This document shows positions 35,851 to 44,947 of a stretch of DNA of 64,000 nucleotides, one piece after another; the first letter of the stretch is position 1; each line of letters begins with the position of its first letter. The notes below the pieces were generated by a model. The model searched no databases. It saw only the letters and a program-made list of their open reading frames with translations, and had not been told where the DNA came from. Origin of the DNA: Nocardia suismassiliense (GTDB lineage: Bacteria; Actinomycetota; Actinomycetes; Mycobacteriales; Mycobacteriaceae); the NCBI RefSeq assembly GCF_900269665.1, contig NZ_LT985361.1, positions 3,964,694 through 4,028,693 of the forward strand, given 5' to 3'. Position numbers and translations under genes: made by a program.

Positions 35851-35887
35851 GTTTAGACCTAAACGTAGCCGTTGTTTAGGTCTAAAC
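35851..35887. promoter_or_regulatory. Paired MarR-type palindromes
   Basis: GTTTAGACCTAAAC (35851-35864) and GTTTAGGTCTAAAC (35874-35887) are palindromic boxes, each the reverse complement of the other, 23 bp apart start to start. They lie in the 75-bp space between divergent SDR and MarR genes, so they are the likely operators for the MarR protein. They also bracket the probable promoter of one or both genes. Confidence 0.72.
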
Positions 35888-35903
35888 GCAACTGAGGAGT
35901 GGC

Positions 35904-36443
35904 ATGGACGAGAACGATCCCGTCGACGCGATCGCCCTGGCTTGGCGGCGGGAGCGCCCGGGCACGCCGGTCGACGGCATCGGCGTGGTAACCCGAATCT
36001 GGCACCTGGCCAAGCTATTCGGCGACGACCGCCGCCGAGTGCTCGCCGCCGAGCACGCCGACACCGCCACCCTGGACCTGCTCAGTGTGCTCCGCCGCAG
36101 CGGCCCGCCCTACCGCCTGACCACCCGCCAACTCCAAGACCACACCATGCTCACCGCAGGCGCCATCTCCCAGCGAGTAGCCCGGGCCGAAGCCGAAGGC
36201 CTGGTCACCCGCTCACCCCTGGACGACGGCTCCCGCGCAGTCGTCGTCGCTCTCACCCCGGCCGGCCACGACCTCGTCGAACGACTGGTCGACCAGGTCC
36301 TGGGCCGAGAAGCAGATCTGCTCTCCGGCTTGACCCCCGAACAGCAGGCCGACCTGACCGACCTACTGCGCATCCTGCACCAGGACCTGATGTCCCGCCT
36401 CGGCAACCGGAAGATCACTCAGGTCGGTTCAGCGGATGCGTAG
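35904..36443 (+). CDS. MarR-family regulator
   Basis: A 179-residue winged-helix regulator. The recognition region is LTTRQLQDHTMLTAGAISQR (about 73-92) and the wing is SPLDDGSRAVVVALTPAGHD. Long N- and C-terminal helices would form the dimer interface. GAGGAG precedes the ATG. It is divergent from the SDR gene with paired palindromes between, and probably represses both. The ligand is unknown, perhaps a phenolic compound or the SDR substrate. Confidence 0.85.
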   Translation: MDENDPVDAIALAWRRERPGTPVDGIGVVTRIWHLAKLFGDDRRRVLAAEHADTATLDLLSVLRRSGPPYRLTTRQLQDHTMLTAGAISQRVARAEAEGLVTRSPLDDGSRAVVVALTPAGHDLVERLVDQVLGREADLLSGLTPEQQADLTDLLRILHQDLMSRLGNRKITQVGSADA

Positions 36444-36552
36444 ATGTCGTTGAATCTGTTGTGCAGCAGCTGAACCGGTGCGATGCGCCCGACGGTGCGG
36501 AGCGTTGGGGTGGTCGGCCAGGTGAGTGCCAGTTTCGCGGCGAGAACTCCGT

Positions 36553-38058
36553 TCAGCGCAAGGCAAGGGCGAGGAAGAAGTCGACTCGGTCTTCGAGGCG
36601 GGAGAGGTCGCGGGCGGTGAGTTCTTCGATGCGCTGGATGCGGTAGCGCAGGGTGTTGACGTGGACGTGGAGGAGGTCGGCGCATTTGGTCCAGGAGCCG
36701 GAGACCTCTAGGAAGGTTTCCAGGGTGTGGACGAGGTCGGCGCGGTTGTCCTGGTCGTAGGTGGTGAGGGGGTCGAGGAGGCGCAGGCGGAACATGCGGC
36801 GGACCTCGTCGGGGACCGAGGCGAGCAGGAGCATGTGGGTGGCGAGTTCGTCGTGGCCGACGACGCTGGCGGGCTGGAGGCGGCCTGCGGCCATGCGGCG
36901 GGCGTAGCGGGCTTCTTCGACGGCGCCGCGCAGGCCTTCGCCGTCGACCACGCCGCTGACGCCCACGGATAGTCGGCTGCCGCGTAGCCCGGGCTCCAAA
37001 GCGGTGACGGCGCGGTTGATTTCGTCGATGACGGGGGTGTCCGGTCCGGCGGGGATCAGCGCGATCGCCTCGCCGTCCACGACACCGGCGGCAGGCCTTC
37101 TGCCGTAAAGGATTTCGCGCAGCAGCACGCGTAATTCGCCGGGCCGCAGCGTGTCGTCACCGGCGGCTGCGACGGCGATGTAGGTCTCGGCGGGCCCCAA
37201 TCCGGTGAGTTCCAGCCGCGAAATGATCTCGGTCGGTTTGGCATCCGAGACGATGAGCTCGATGAGTTCCTGCGCGAGCCGACCCTCAGCGCTCTGCCGG
37301 TCGTCCTGGCGGGCACGTTCCAGCGACACCACGGCGGCGAGTTCACCGGCCAGTGCGCGCCGCTCCTCCGGCCACTCGGTGTAATCGCCTTCGAACACCA
37401 GGAACCAGTCCGCGGCCCGCGAGGTGCGATGCTCGTCCACCGCGAACAGGGAGAATCGGCTGCCCTCATGCAGCAACGCGCACGGCAGGCGACGGGCGCT
37501 GAGAAACGCGGTGGTCACCTCGACCGGCGGCGCGGTGGCGGGCCCGGCCACTGCCCGGCCGGTGGAGGACACGACCCAGCAGCGCATGCCGAGGTCGCGT
37601 TCGATGAGCTCCAGCACCGAGCCGAGCCCTGCACCCGAGACGAGCTGGCGGTGCCGGTCCAGGATCGCGGTGAGATCCGCGGCCCGTCCGGTCGACAGGT
37701 TGCGGGTGATCTGCTCGGTGACCGCGGCGAACGCGACCGTCTCCGGTACCCGGAACAGCGGAATCCGGTGCTTGCGACAGGCCTCGACCACGTCCGGCGG
37801 CGCACCGCCGTACCTGGCGTCACCCGCGGCCATACCCGCGACCCCGGCCTGGGCCAGCGCGCGGACGAACACCTCGCTGTCGGCGGGATCGTGGCGCCAC
37901 TGCATGCCGGTGAGCACGAGCTCGCCGCCGGAGAGGTAGCGGCCGGGGTCGAGCATGTCGGTGGTCACCACCCAGCGCACGAACCGGTCCAGCTCTTCCT
38001 CGCCGGTGACGAGCTCTAGTCCCAGGTCCGCCATGGTCAGCAGTGATCGAAGGCGCAC
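36553..38058 (-). CDS. pucR: PucR-family regulator of purine catabolism
   Basis: A 501-residue regulator. The N-terminal PucR domain (about 1-120, from RSLLTMADLGLELVTGEEEL) senses a purine breakdown product. A central GGDEF-related CdaR region follows (about 290-400). The C-terminal HTH_30 domain contains LLHVHVNTLRYRIQRIEELT (about 465-484). The GTG at 38058 is chosen because PucR proteins start at VRLRSLL; an upstream frame adds 26 unlikely residues. It is divergent from uraD across 162 bp with an inverted repeat at 38124-38142. By analogy with PucR of Bacillus it controls the purine-degradation genes to the right. Confidence 0.88.
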   Translation of the reverse strand: MRLRSLLTMADLGLELVTGEEELDRFVRWVVTTDMLDPGRYLSGGELVLTGMQWRHDPADSEVFVRALAQAGVAGMAAGDARYGGAPPDVVEACRKHRIPLFRVPETVAFAAVTEQITRNLSTGRAADLTAILDRHRQLVSGAGLGSVLELIERDLGMRCWVVSSTGRAVAGPATAPPVEVTTAFLSARRLPCALLHEGSRFSLFAVDEHRTSRAADWFLVFEGDYTEWPEERRALAGELAAVVSLERARQDDRQSAEGRLAQELIELIVSDAKPTEIISRLELTGLGPAETYIAVAAAGDDTLRPGELRVLLREILYGRRPAAGVVDGEAIALIPAGPDTPVIDEINRAVTALEPGLRGSRLSVGVSGVVDGEGLRGAVEEARYARRMAAGRLQPASVVGHDELATHMLLLASVPDEVRRMFRLRLLDPLTTYDQDNRADLVHTLETFLEVSGSWTKCADLLHVHVNTLRYRIQRIEELTARDLSRLEDRVDFFLALALR

Positions 38059-38123
38059 GGTGCGAAGGCTAACAGTCGCACCCCTGGTGAAGGCCCTTGG
38101 ACATTCGCACAAAGAGTTGGTTG

Positions 38124-38142
38124 TGAACTGGCGCACAGTTCA
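38124..38142. promoter_or_regulatory. Inverted repeat, candidate PucR operator
   Basis: TGAACTG-GCGCA-CAGTTCA is a perfect 7-bp inverted repeat with a 5-bp spacer, in the middle of the divergent pucR/uraD promoter region. Its place fits an operator that controls both directions. No second copy was noticed before the permease gene, so the link to PucR rests on position. Confidence 0.5.
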
Positions 38143-38220
38143 GATTTCTCGTTTCTAGCTGCGGTGTTCCCCGGCGGGTGTACTTGCGGAACAGATTGGC
38201 GAACCCCGACAGGAGGTCAG

Positions 38221-38733
38221 ATGGCAGGCGACATCGGATGGCTCAACTCGTTGCCGCCGGACCGCGCCGTGCAGGAACTACTGACCTGCTGCGCGTCCCG
38301 GCAGTGGGCGCAGAAGGTGGCGGCCTCGCGGCCCTATCCGGACGCCGCGAGCGCCACCGCCGCGGCCGTCGCCGCGGTGTGCGAGCTGAGTTGGCCGGAT
38401 GTCGAGGAGGCGCTGTCGGCGCATCCGCGCATCGGTGATCGGGCCAAGGCCGAGCTGTCCGAGCGGGAGGCCGCGTGGTCGCGCGGCGAACAGTCCGGCG
38501 CCGCGACCGCCGACGCCGCCGTGCGGGCCGAGCTCGCCGCGGGGAACCGGGCCTATGAGGACCGGTTCGGTCACGTCTTCCTGATCCGCGCCACCGGCCG
38601 CAGCGCCGCGGAGATGCTTACCGAGCTGCGCAAGCGCCTGGCCAACTCGCTGCTCGACGAACGCATCAAGGTGCAGAGCGAGCTCGCCGACATCACCCGG
38701 CTGCGGGTGCGGAAGCTGCTGGGGGACAAGTGA
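38221..38733 (+). CDS. uraD: OHCU decarboxylase (2-oxo-4-hydroxy-4-carboxy-5-ureidoimidazoline)
   Basis: A 170-residue enzyme that decarboxylates OHCU to (S)-allantoin, the last step of the urate-to-allantoin sequence. The signature SAHPRIGDR (about 70-78) carries the catalytic His, and the C-terminal FGHVFLIRATGRSAAEML helix matches the family. The ATG at 38221 follows CAGGAGGTCAG. It is the first gene of the uraD-uraH-uricase-xdh operon, overlapping uraH by a GTGA. It is cytosolic and acts right after UraH. Confidence 0.92.
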   Translation: MAGDIGWLNSLPPDRAVQELLTCCASRQWAQKVAASRPYPDAASATAAAVAAVCELSWPDVEEALSAHPRIGDRAKAELSEREAAWSRGEQSGAATADAAVRAELAAGNRAYEDRFGHVFLIRATGRSAAEMLTELRKRLANSLLDERIKVQSELADITRLRVRKLLGDK

Positions 38734-39029
38734 GTTTGTCCACCCACGTGCTGAACGCGGTGACCGGGCGGCCGGCTGCCGGACTCAGGGTCCAGCTGTC
38801 CCGCGCCGACGGAACCGTGCTCGCCGAACGGCACACCGACGACGACGGCCGCGTCAAAGACCTGCCGGCTCCCGAAACCGGCACGCACCGGCTGACTTTC
38901 GACACCGCCGAGCTCAGCCCCTTCTACCCCTCGGTCGCCATCGACTTCACCGTCGCCGACCCGGCGGCGCACTACCACGTGCCGCTGCTGCTCAGTCCGT
39001 ATTCCTACTCCACCTATCGAGGTAGCTGA
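38730..39029 (+). CDS. uraH: 5-hydroxyisourate hydrolase
   Basis: A 99-residue transthyretin-like protein that hydrolyses 5-hydroxyisourate to OHCU. It has the N-terminal THVLNAVTGRPA with the catalytic His, the middle HRLTFDT region, and the C-terminal signature YRGS that separates HIU hydrolases from transthyretin. It starts at GTG 38730, overlapping the uraD stop (GTGA), so the two are translationally coupled. The short length is normal for the family. It forms a tetramer in known relatives. Confidence 0.92.
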   Translation: MSLSTHVLNAVTGRPAAGLRVQLSRADGTVLAERHTDDDGRVKDLPAPETGTHRLTFDTAELSPFYPSVAIDFTVADPAAHYHVPLLLSPYSYSTYRGS

Positions 39030-39032
39030 ACA

Positions 39033-39908
39033 ATGTCGATCAAGCTCGGTCCGAACCGATATGGCAAAGCGGAGACCCATGTCGTCGGCGTGACGAAAAA
39101 CGGTGGCGTGCACGAGATCCGGGATCTCAATGTCGGCGTCGCGCTGTCCGGCGACATGGACGAGGTGCACCTCACCGGCGACAACAGCGCGGTACTGCCG
39201 ACGGATACGCAGAAGAACACCGTCTTCGCCTTCGCCAAGGAGCACGGCATCTCCTCGCCTGAGGCGTTCGGTGAGCTGCTGGCCCGGCATTTCGTCGACT
39301 CGCAGCCGACCATCCACCACGCGCGGGTCAGCGTCGAGGAGTACGCCTGGGAGCGGATCGTGCTCGGCGCGAGCAACGAGCAGCACTCGTTCGTTCGCTC
39401 GGGCCAAGAGGTGCGGACCGCGCGGGTGCACTACGACGGCGAAAAGTCTTGGGTCGTCGCGGGTTTGCAGGGCCTGGTGGTGCTCAACTCCACTGGTTCG
39501 GAGTTCCACGGGTACCTGAAGGACAAGTACACGACGCTGCAAGAGGCCTACGACCGCGTCCTGGCCACCGAGGTCAACGCGGAGTGGCGCTATATCGGCG
39601 AGCCCAGCGACTGGGACAAGACCTACCGCGAGGCCAGGCGCGCCATGCTGGAGGCGTTCGCCGAAACCTACAGCTACTCACTGCAACAGACCCTCTACGC
39701 GATGGGCGAGCGGGTACTCGCCGCCTGCGCGGAGATCGGTGAGGTCCGGCTGTCGCTGCCCAACAAGCACCATTTCGTCGTCGACCTGTCTGCCTTCGGG
39801 CTGACCAACGACAACGAGGTGTTCTACGCGGCCGACCGCCCCTACGGCCTGATCGAAGGCACCGTGCTGCGCGAGGACGCGCCCGCCGCCGGACCGGCGT
39901 GGGAGTGA
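39033..39908 (+). CDS. uox: Uricase (urate oxidase)
   Basis: A 291-residue cofactor-free oxidase that turns urate, O2 and water into 5-hydroxyisourate and H2O2. It has two tandem T-fold domains, about 10-140 and 150-280. The conserved catalytic Thr and Lys are seen in PTDTQKNTVFA and near LGPNRYGKAE, and the second-domain motif LPNKHHFVVDL is present. It follows uraH by 3 bp and precedes the xdh genes, so all three urate-to-allantoin enzymes are made from one transcript. H2O2 made here would need catalase from elsewhere. Confidence 0.93.
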   Translation: MSIKLGPNRYGKAETHVVGVTKNGGVHEIRDLNVGVALSGDMDEVHLTGDNSAVLPTDTQKNTVFAFAKEHGISSPEAFGELLARHFVDSQPTIHHARVSVEEYAWERIVLGASNEQHSFVRSGQEVRTARVHYDGEKSWVVAGLQGLVVLNSTGSEFHGYLKDKYTTLQEAYDRVLATEVNAEWRYIGEPSDWDKTYREARRAMLEAFAETYSYSLQQTLYAMGERVLAACAEIGEVRLSLPNKHHFVVDLSAFGLTNDNEVFYAADRPYGLIEGTVLREDAPAAGPAWE

Positions 39909-39910
39909 CG

Positions 39911-40780
39911 ATGGACTTCTTGCGACCCACCAGCTGGGCGGACGCCCTCGACATCAAGTCGAACCGCCCGGACGCCACCCCCATCCAGGGCGGCACCGAC
40001 ATGATGGTCGAGCTCAACTTCGACAAGGGCCGCCCGAGCGCCCTGCTCGACCTCAATCCGTGCCGGGAGTTGTTCGAGTACAGCGAGATCGACGGCAAGC
40101 TGCGCATCGGCGCGGGTGTGCCGTACGTTCGGATCATCAACCGGCTCGGCAACCGGCTGCCGGGCCTGGCTCAGGCCTCGCGCACCGTCGGCTCGCCGCA
40201 GATCCGCAACCGCGGCACCGTCGGCGGCAATCTCGGTGCCGCCTCACCGGCCGGGGACACCCATCCGGCGCTGCTCGCGGGCGACGCGGTGATCGAGGTC
40301 GAGTCGGCCGGACGCGGCACCCGGATGATCCCGATCGACGACTTCTACGTCTGGGTGAAGAAGAACGCCCTCGAACCCGACGAGCTGATCCGCGCGATCT
40401 GGCTGCCGCCCGCCGAAGGGCCGCAGTATTTTTCGAAGGTCGGCACGCGCAACGCCATGGTGATCGCCGTGTGCTCGTTCGCCGTCGCGCTGTATCCGGG
40501 CACCGGCACCGCGCGGACCGGCATCGGCTCGGCCGGCCCGACGCCGTTGCGCGCGCGGCCCGCCGAGGAATTCCTTGCCGCACAGCTGCCTTGGCACGAT
40601 CCGGCTCCGCTCTCCGACAGTGTGCTGCGTGAGTTCGGCGCGCTCGTGTCGGCCGCGGCGGCCCCGATCGATGACGTCCGCGGCACCGCGGACTACCGCA
40701 AGCACGCCCTGTCGGTGCTGGCCCGCCGCACGCTGGGCTGGGCATGGACCGACTACCTGACAGAAAGGAAGGCAGCCTGA
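39911..40780 (+). CDS. Xanthine dehydrogenase, FAD-binding subunit
   Basis: A 289-residue subunit of the CoxM/XdhB group, part of a three-subunit molybdenum hydroxylase. FAD-binding motifs are GGTDMMVELNF (about 28-38) and TVGGNLGAASPAGD (about 105-118), the latter holding the pyrophosphate. The C-terminal CO_deh_flav_C domain follows. It passes electrons from the iron-sulfur subunit to NAD+. The ATG at 39911 is 2 bp after the uricase stop, and its own stop overlaps the iron-sulfur gene as TGATG. Confidence 0.88.
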   Translation: MDFLRPTSWADALDIKSNRPDATPIQGGTDMMVELNFDKGRPSALLDLNPCRELFEYSEIDGKLRIGAGVPYVRIINRLGNRLPGLAQASRTVGSPQIRNRGTVGGNLGAASPAGDTHPALLAGDAVIEVESAGRGTRMIPIDDFYVWVKKNALEPDELIRAIWLPPAEGPQYFSKVGTRNAMVIAVCSFAVALYPGTGTARTGIGSAGPTPLRARPAEEFLAAQLPWHDPAPLSDSVLREFGALVSAAAAPIDDVRGTADYRKHALSVLARRTLGWAWTDYLTERKAA

Positions 40781-41253
40781 TGCGCGTGACCTTCGACGTG
40801 AACGGCGCCACGGAGACCGTCGACGACGTATGGGAGGGCGAGAGCCTGCTCTACATGCTGCGCGAGCGGATGGGCCTTCCCGGCTCCAAGAACGCCTGCG
40901 AGCAGGGTGAATGTGGTTCCTGCACGGTGTATTTGAACGGCACGCCGGTGTGTTCCTGCCTGGTGGCGGCCGGTCAGGCCGAGGGCTGTTCGGTGCGGAC
41001 GGTGGAGGGCCTGACCAAGGGCGCGCAGCTCGACCCGATGCAGGAGGCGTTCGTCGAGGCGGGGGCGGTCCAATGCGGTTTCTGCACACCGGGTCTCATC
41101 GTGCAGGCGCACGACCTCATCGAGCACAATGCCGATCCTTCCGATGCGGAGATCCGCGAGGCACTGGCCGGAAACCTCTGCCGCTGCACCGGATACGAGA
41201 AAATCCTGGATGCCGTGCGGCTCGCGGCACAGCGAAAGGCGGCGGCGCAATGA
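40780..41253 (+). CDS. Xanthine dehydrogenase, [2Fe-2S] subunit
   Basis: A 157-residue subunit with two 2Fe-2S clusters. The plant-ferredoxin-type cluster has CEQGECGSCTVYLNG then a Cys about 12 residues later (TPVCSC). The second, all-helical cluster has CGFCTPG and CRCTGY. All eight Cys are present. It relays electrons from the Mo site to FAD. The start overlaps the stop of the FAD subunit. The next gene is not the Mo subunit but a deaminase, which is nested between the XDH subunits. Confidence 0.9.
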   Translation: MRVTFDVNGATETVDDVWEGESLLYMLRERMGLPGSKNACEQGECGSCTVYLNGTPVCSCLVAAGQAEGCSVRTVEGLTKGAQLDPMQEAFVEAGAVQCGFCTPGLIVQAHDLIEHNADPSDAEIREALAGNLCRCTGYEKILDAVRLAAQRKAAAQ

Positions 41254-42599
41254 GCAAGACTGTTATCGAAAACGCGTACATCGCACCGGTCCTCGGGCCG
41301 GAAATCCCCTCCGGTTATCTGGTGATCGCCGACGGCAGGATCGAATCTCTCGGTGCGGGACCGGCGCCCATCGTGCCCGACGCGCAACGCATCGACGGCA
41401 CGGGTTGCCTGGTCACCCCGGGTTTGGTCAACACGCACCACCATCTGTACCAGTGGGCGACCCAGGGCATGTTCCAGGACTCGACGCTGTTCGAGTGGCT
41501 GACCGGCCTGTACCGGACTTGGGCGCGGATGGACGCCGACGTCGTCTACGGCGCGGCCTCGGCCGGTTTGGGCTGGATGGCGCTGACCGGCTGCACCACG
41601 AGCAGCGATCACCACTATGTGTTCCCACAGGGGCGCGGTGACCTGTTCGACGCCGAGGTGCGGGCCGCGCGCGAGCTCGGCATCCGGTTCCACCCGTGCC
41701 GCGGCTCGATGGACCGGGGTCAGTCCGACGGCGGGCTGCCGCCGGACGAGGTAGTCGAGGATCGCGACGCGATCCTGCTGAACACCGCGGAAATCATTGA
41801 TAAATATCATGATCCGTCGTTCGACTCGATGCTGCGCGTCGCGGTGGCGCCGTGCTCACCGTTCTCGGTGAGCGAAGGGCTGATGACCGACGCCGCGTCG
41901 CTGGCACGCAGCAAAGGCGTTCGCCTGCACACCCATCTCGCCGAGACGCTCGACGAGGAAGAACACTGCCGCGAACAGATGGGCTGCACGCCGGTCGAAT
42001 ACATGGAGAAGCTCGGCTGGCTCGGCGACGACGTCTGGTTCGCGCACGCGGTGCACCTGCACGATGCCGACATTCGACGCTTCGCCGAGACCGGCACGGG
42101 CATGGCGCATTGCCCGAGCTCCAACGCCCGGCTCGGCGCGGGCATCGCCCGGATCACCGACCTGCTGGCGGCCGGAGCCCCGGTCGGCCTCGGGGTGGAC
42201 GGCGCGGCCTCCAGCGAATTGACCTCGCTGGCCGGTGAACTGCGCCAGACCATGCTGTTCCAGCGGGCGGTGCACGGTCCGACCGCGCTGACCGCGCGCC
42301 AGGCCCTCGAGGTCGGCACCCTGGGCGGTGCCCGGAACCTGGGTCGCCAGTTGGAGATCGGCAGCCTGGAGCCGGGCAAGCTGGCCGACATCGCCATGTG
42401 GCGGGTCGACGGGTTCCGGGCCGCGGTCCAGGATCCGGTGTGCACGTTGGTCTTCGGGCCGACGCCGCCGCTGGCTCGGCTGCTGGTAGGAGGCCGCACC
42501 GTCGTGGAGAACGACGAGCTGCGCACCGTCTCGCACGACGCGGTCGGCCGGGCCGGCGCGGCCGCGCGGAATCGCCTGCTAAAGGAGGAATCTCGATGA
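41250..42599 (+). CDS. 8-oxoguanine/guanine deaminase-like amidohydrolase
   Basis: A 449-residue metal-dependent amidohydrolase. The metal site has TPGLVNTHHHLYQW (His pair near 65), the later LHTHLAETLDEEEHC (His and Glu), FAHAVHLHDADI, and the Asp of GLGVDGAASSE. The NTHHH-YQW form is typical of 8-oxoguanine deaminases, which convert 8-oxoguanine to urate, and of related S-adenosyl/atrazine-type deaminases. Its place inside the xdh operon, beside uricase, suits urate production directly, but guanine to xanthine is an alternative. It overlaps both neighbours as ATGA. Confidence 0.78.
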   Translation: MSKTVIENAYIAPVLGPEIPSGYLVIADGRIESLGAGPAPIVPDAQRIDGTGCLVTPGLVNTHHHLYQWATQGMFQDSTLFEWLTGLYRTWARMDADVVYGAASAGLGWMALTGCTTSSDHHYVFPQGRGDLFDAEVRAARELGIRFHPCRGSMDRGQSDGGLPPDEVVEDRDAILLNTAEIIDKYHDPSFDSMLRVAVAPCSPFSVSEGLMTDAASLARSKGVRLHTHLAETLDEEEHCREQMGCTPVEYMEKLGWLGDDVWFAHAVHLHDADIRRFAETGTGMAHCPSSNARLGAGIARITDLLAAGAPVGLGVDGAASSELTSLAGELRQTMLFQRAVHGPTALTARQALEVGTLGGARNLGRQLEIGSLEPGKLADIAMWRVDGFRAAVQDPVCTLVFGPTPPLARLLVGGRTVVENDELRTVSHDAVGRAGAAARNRLLKEESR

Positions 42600-44929
42600 C
42601 CTCGGCTCGAACCACCCGTTTCCCCGGTGAGGTCGCCGCGCCCGGCAAGGGCGGCGTCGGCGAGAGCCCGCTGCGGCCGGACGGCACCCTCAAGGTGAAG
42701 GGCGAATTCGCCTACTCCTCGGATCTGTGGATCGACGGCATGCTCTGGGGCGCGACCCTGCGCAGCCCGCATCCGCGCGCCCGCATCCTGCGCCTCGATA
42801 TCGGCCCCGCGCTGAAACTGCCCGGCGTGCATGCGGTGCTGACCCACGAGGACGTGCCCGGCCGCAAGATGTACGGGCTGGACCACACCTGGGACCAGCC
42901 GGTGCTCGCCATCGACGAGGTCCGTCACCACGGTGAGCCGATTGCCCTGGTCGCGGCCGATCATCCCGAGATCGCCCGGCGCGCAATGGAAGCCATCGTG
43001 ATCGAGTGGGAGGTGCTGGAGCCGATCACCGATCCGCTCGCGGTGGTCGCCGACCCGGAGCGGCACAAGGTGCAGGAGCGCGGCGGCATCACCCGGTATC
43101 AGCCGGTGCGCGTCGGCGACATGGAGGTCGGCCGGGCGCTGGCCGACGTGGTGATCGCCGAGGATTACGAGGTCGGCATCCAGGACCAGGCGTTCCTCGG
43201 CCCGGAGTCCGGCCTGGTGGTGCCCGCCGAGGACGGCGGCCTGGACTTCTACGTCGCCACCCAGTGGATGCACTGGGACCTCACGCAGATCGGCCCCTGT
43301 CTTGACCTGCCCGAGGACAAGATGCGGATGACGCTGGCCGGCGTCGGTGGCGCGTTCGGCGGCCGCGAGGACCTGTCCATGCAGATCCACGCGGGCATGC
43401 TGGCGCTCTACACTGGCAAGCCGGTCAAGATGATGTACAACCGCGAGGAGTCCTTCTTCGGGCACGTGCACCGGCATCCGGCGCAGATGCGCTACGAGTA
43501 CGGCGTCACCCGGGCCGGGAAGATCGTGTTCGCCAAGGTCCGGATCGTGCTGGACGGCGGGGCCTACACCTCCGCCACGCTCAACGTCACCGGCAACGCG
43601 GCCTCGCTCGCGGTGGGTCCCTACGAGATCCCGAACCTCGAGATCGACGCGTACGGCGTCTATACGAACAACCCGCCGTGCGGCGCGATGCGCGGATTCG
43701 GCGCGGTGCAGGCGTGTTTCGCGCACGAGTCGATGATGGACAAGATCGCCGAGGCGGTCGGGCTCGACCCGGTGCACGTGCGGCAGATCAACGCCGTGAG
43801 CCAGGGCTCCAAGATCGCGACTGGGCAGGTCGTGCACGCGCCGATGCCGATGGCCGAGATGCTCGGGCAGGCGCGCGACATGCCGCTGCCCGCGCCGCTG
43901 GATGTCGCCGATATCCGGAACCTGCCCGGTGGCGCCTCGCAGACCACCCACGGCGAGGGCGTTGTGCGCGGCATCGGCTACGGCGTCGGCATCAAGAACA
44001 TCTGCTTCTCCGAGGGTTTCGACGACTACTCCACTGCGCGCGTCCGGCTGGAAGTCATCGGCGGCGAACCGGTCGCACTGGTGCACACCGCCGCGGCCGA
44101 GGTCGGCCAAGGGCTGGTCACCGTCGAAGCGCAGATCGCGCGCACCGAGCTCGGCGTCGAGAAGGTCACCATCCATCCGGCCGACAACCAGGTCGGCAGC
44201 TCCGGCTCCTCGTCGGCCTCCCGGCAGACCTATATGACCGGCGGTGCGGTGAAGGCCGCGTGCGAGGCGGTGCGGATGCGCGTACTCGCCCTGGCCCAAG
44301 GACGTTTCGGCGCTACCCGCGGGCTCGGGCTGGTCGGCGGCAAGGTGGTCTCGCACACCGGCGAGGTGTATGCCGCGCTCGTCGATCTGCTCGGTGACGA
44401 AATCATCGAGGAGACAAGGGAGTTCCATCACAGGCCGACCACCGGCATGGATCCCGTGACGGGCCAGGGCGACAGCCACACCCAGCTCGCCCTGTGCGTG
44501 CACCGGGCCGTGGTGGACGTCGACACCGAGCTGGGTTTGGTCAAAGTCGTTGCGCTGGACGCCGTGCAAGATGTCGGAAAGATCATGAACCGCTTGTCGC
44601 TGGAGGGCCAGATCCACGGTGGCTCCGCCCAGGGCCTCGGCCTCGCGGTCATGGAGGAAATTCAGGTCCGCGACGGAAAGGTGCTCAACCCGTCGTTCAC
44701 CGACTACCTGATCCCCACCATTCTCGATATGCCGCCACAGCGGCTGGAGATTCTCGAAAACGCCGACCCGCACGCCCCATACGGGCTGCGCGGCGCCGGA
44801 GAGCCACCCACGCTCTCCTCGACTCCCGCGGTCGTCGCGGCCATTCGGGACGCATGCCGTTCCGCGGGAGGAACCGTGCACATCAACCGAGTGCCGGTGC
44901 GTCCGGAAGACATCATCCGGAGCAGTTGA
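42596..44929 (+). CDS. Xanthine dehydrogenase, molybdopterin-binding subunit
   Basis: A 777-residue catalytic subunit of a molybdenum hydroxylase that oxidises hypoxanthine and xanthine to urate. The family motifs are GVGGAFGGREDLSMQ (about 256-270), the Arg-containing CGAMRGFGAVQACFAHE, QVGSSGSSSASRQTYMTG, and the catalytic Glu in GAGEPPTLSS near 737. AAGGAGG precedes the ATG. The overlap with the deaminase gene shows co-translation. It pairs with the FAD and iron-sulfur subunits, and needs XdhC (46542-47609) for Mo-cofactor sulfuration. Confidence 0.9.
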   Translation: MTSARTTRFPGEVAAPGKGGVGESPLRPDGTLKVKGEFAYSSDLWIDGMLWGATLRSPHPRARILRLDIGPALKLPGVHAVLTHEDVPGRKMYGLDHTWDQPVLAIDEVRHHGEPIALVAADHPEIARRAMEAIVIEWEVLEPITDPLAVVADPERHKVQERGGITRYQPVRVGDMEVGRALADVVIAEDYEVGIQDQAFLGPESGLVVPAEDGGLDFYVATQWMHWDLTQIGPCLDLPEDKMRMTLAGVGGAFGGREDLSMQIHAGMLALYTGKPVKMMYNREESFFGHVHRHPAQMRYEYGVTRAGKIVFAKVRIVLDGGAYTSATLNVTGNAASLAVGPYEIPNLEIDAYGVYTNNPPCGAMRGFGAVQACFAHESMMDKIAEAVGLDPVHVRQINAVSQGSKIATGQVVHAPMPMAEMLGQARDMPLPAPLDVADIRNLPGGASQTTHGEGVVRGIGYGVGIKNICFSEGFDDYSTARVRLEVIGGEPVALVHTAAAEVGQGLVTVEAQIARTELGVEKVTIHPADNQVGSSGSSSASRQTYMTGGAVKAACEAVRMRVLALAQGRFGATRGLGLVGGKVVSHTGEVYAALVDLLGDEIIEETREFHHRPTTGMDPVTGQGDSHTQLALCVHRAVVDVDTELGLVKVVALDAVQDVGKIMNRLSLEGQIHGGSAQGLGLAVMEEIQVRDGKVLNPSFTDYLIPTILDMPPQRLEILENADPHAPYGLRGAGEPPTLSSTPAVVAAIRDACRSAGGTVHINRVPVRPEDIIRSS

Positions 44930-44947
44930 TCAACAGGGGTTGTGTCT

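Noticed and set aside
41807..44881. A 1024-codon open frame on the - strand across the molybdopterin subunit and deaminase genes
   Set aside because: The + strand frames hold complete, motif-bearing enzymes. The antisense frame is Arg/His/Asp/Gly-rich low-quality sequence as expected from high-GC third positions.
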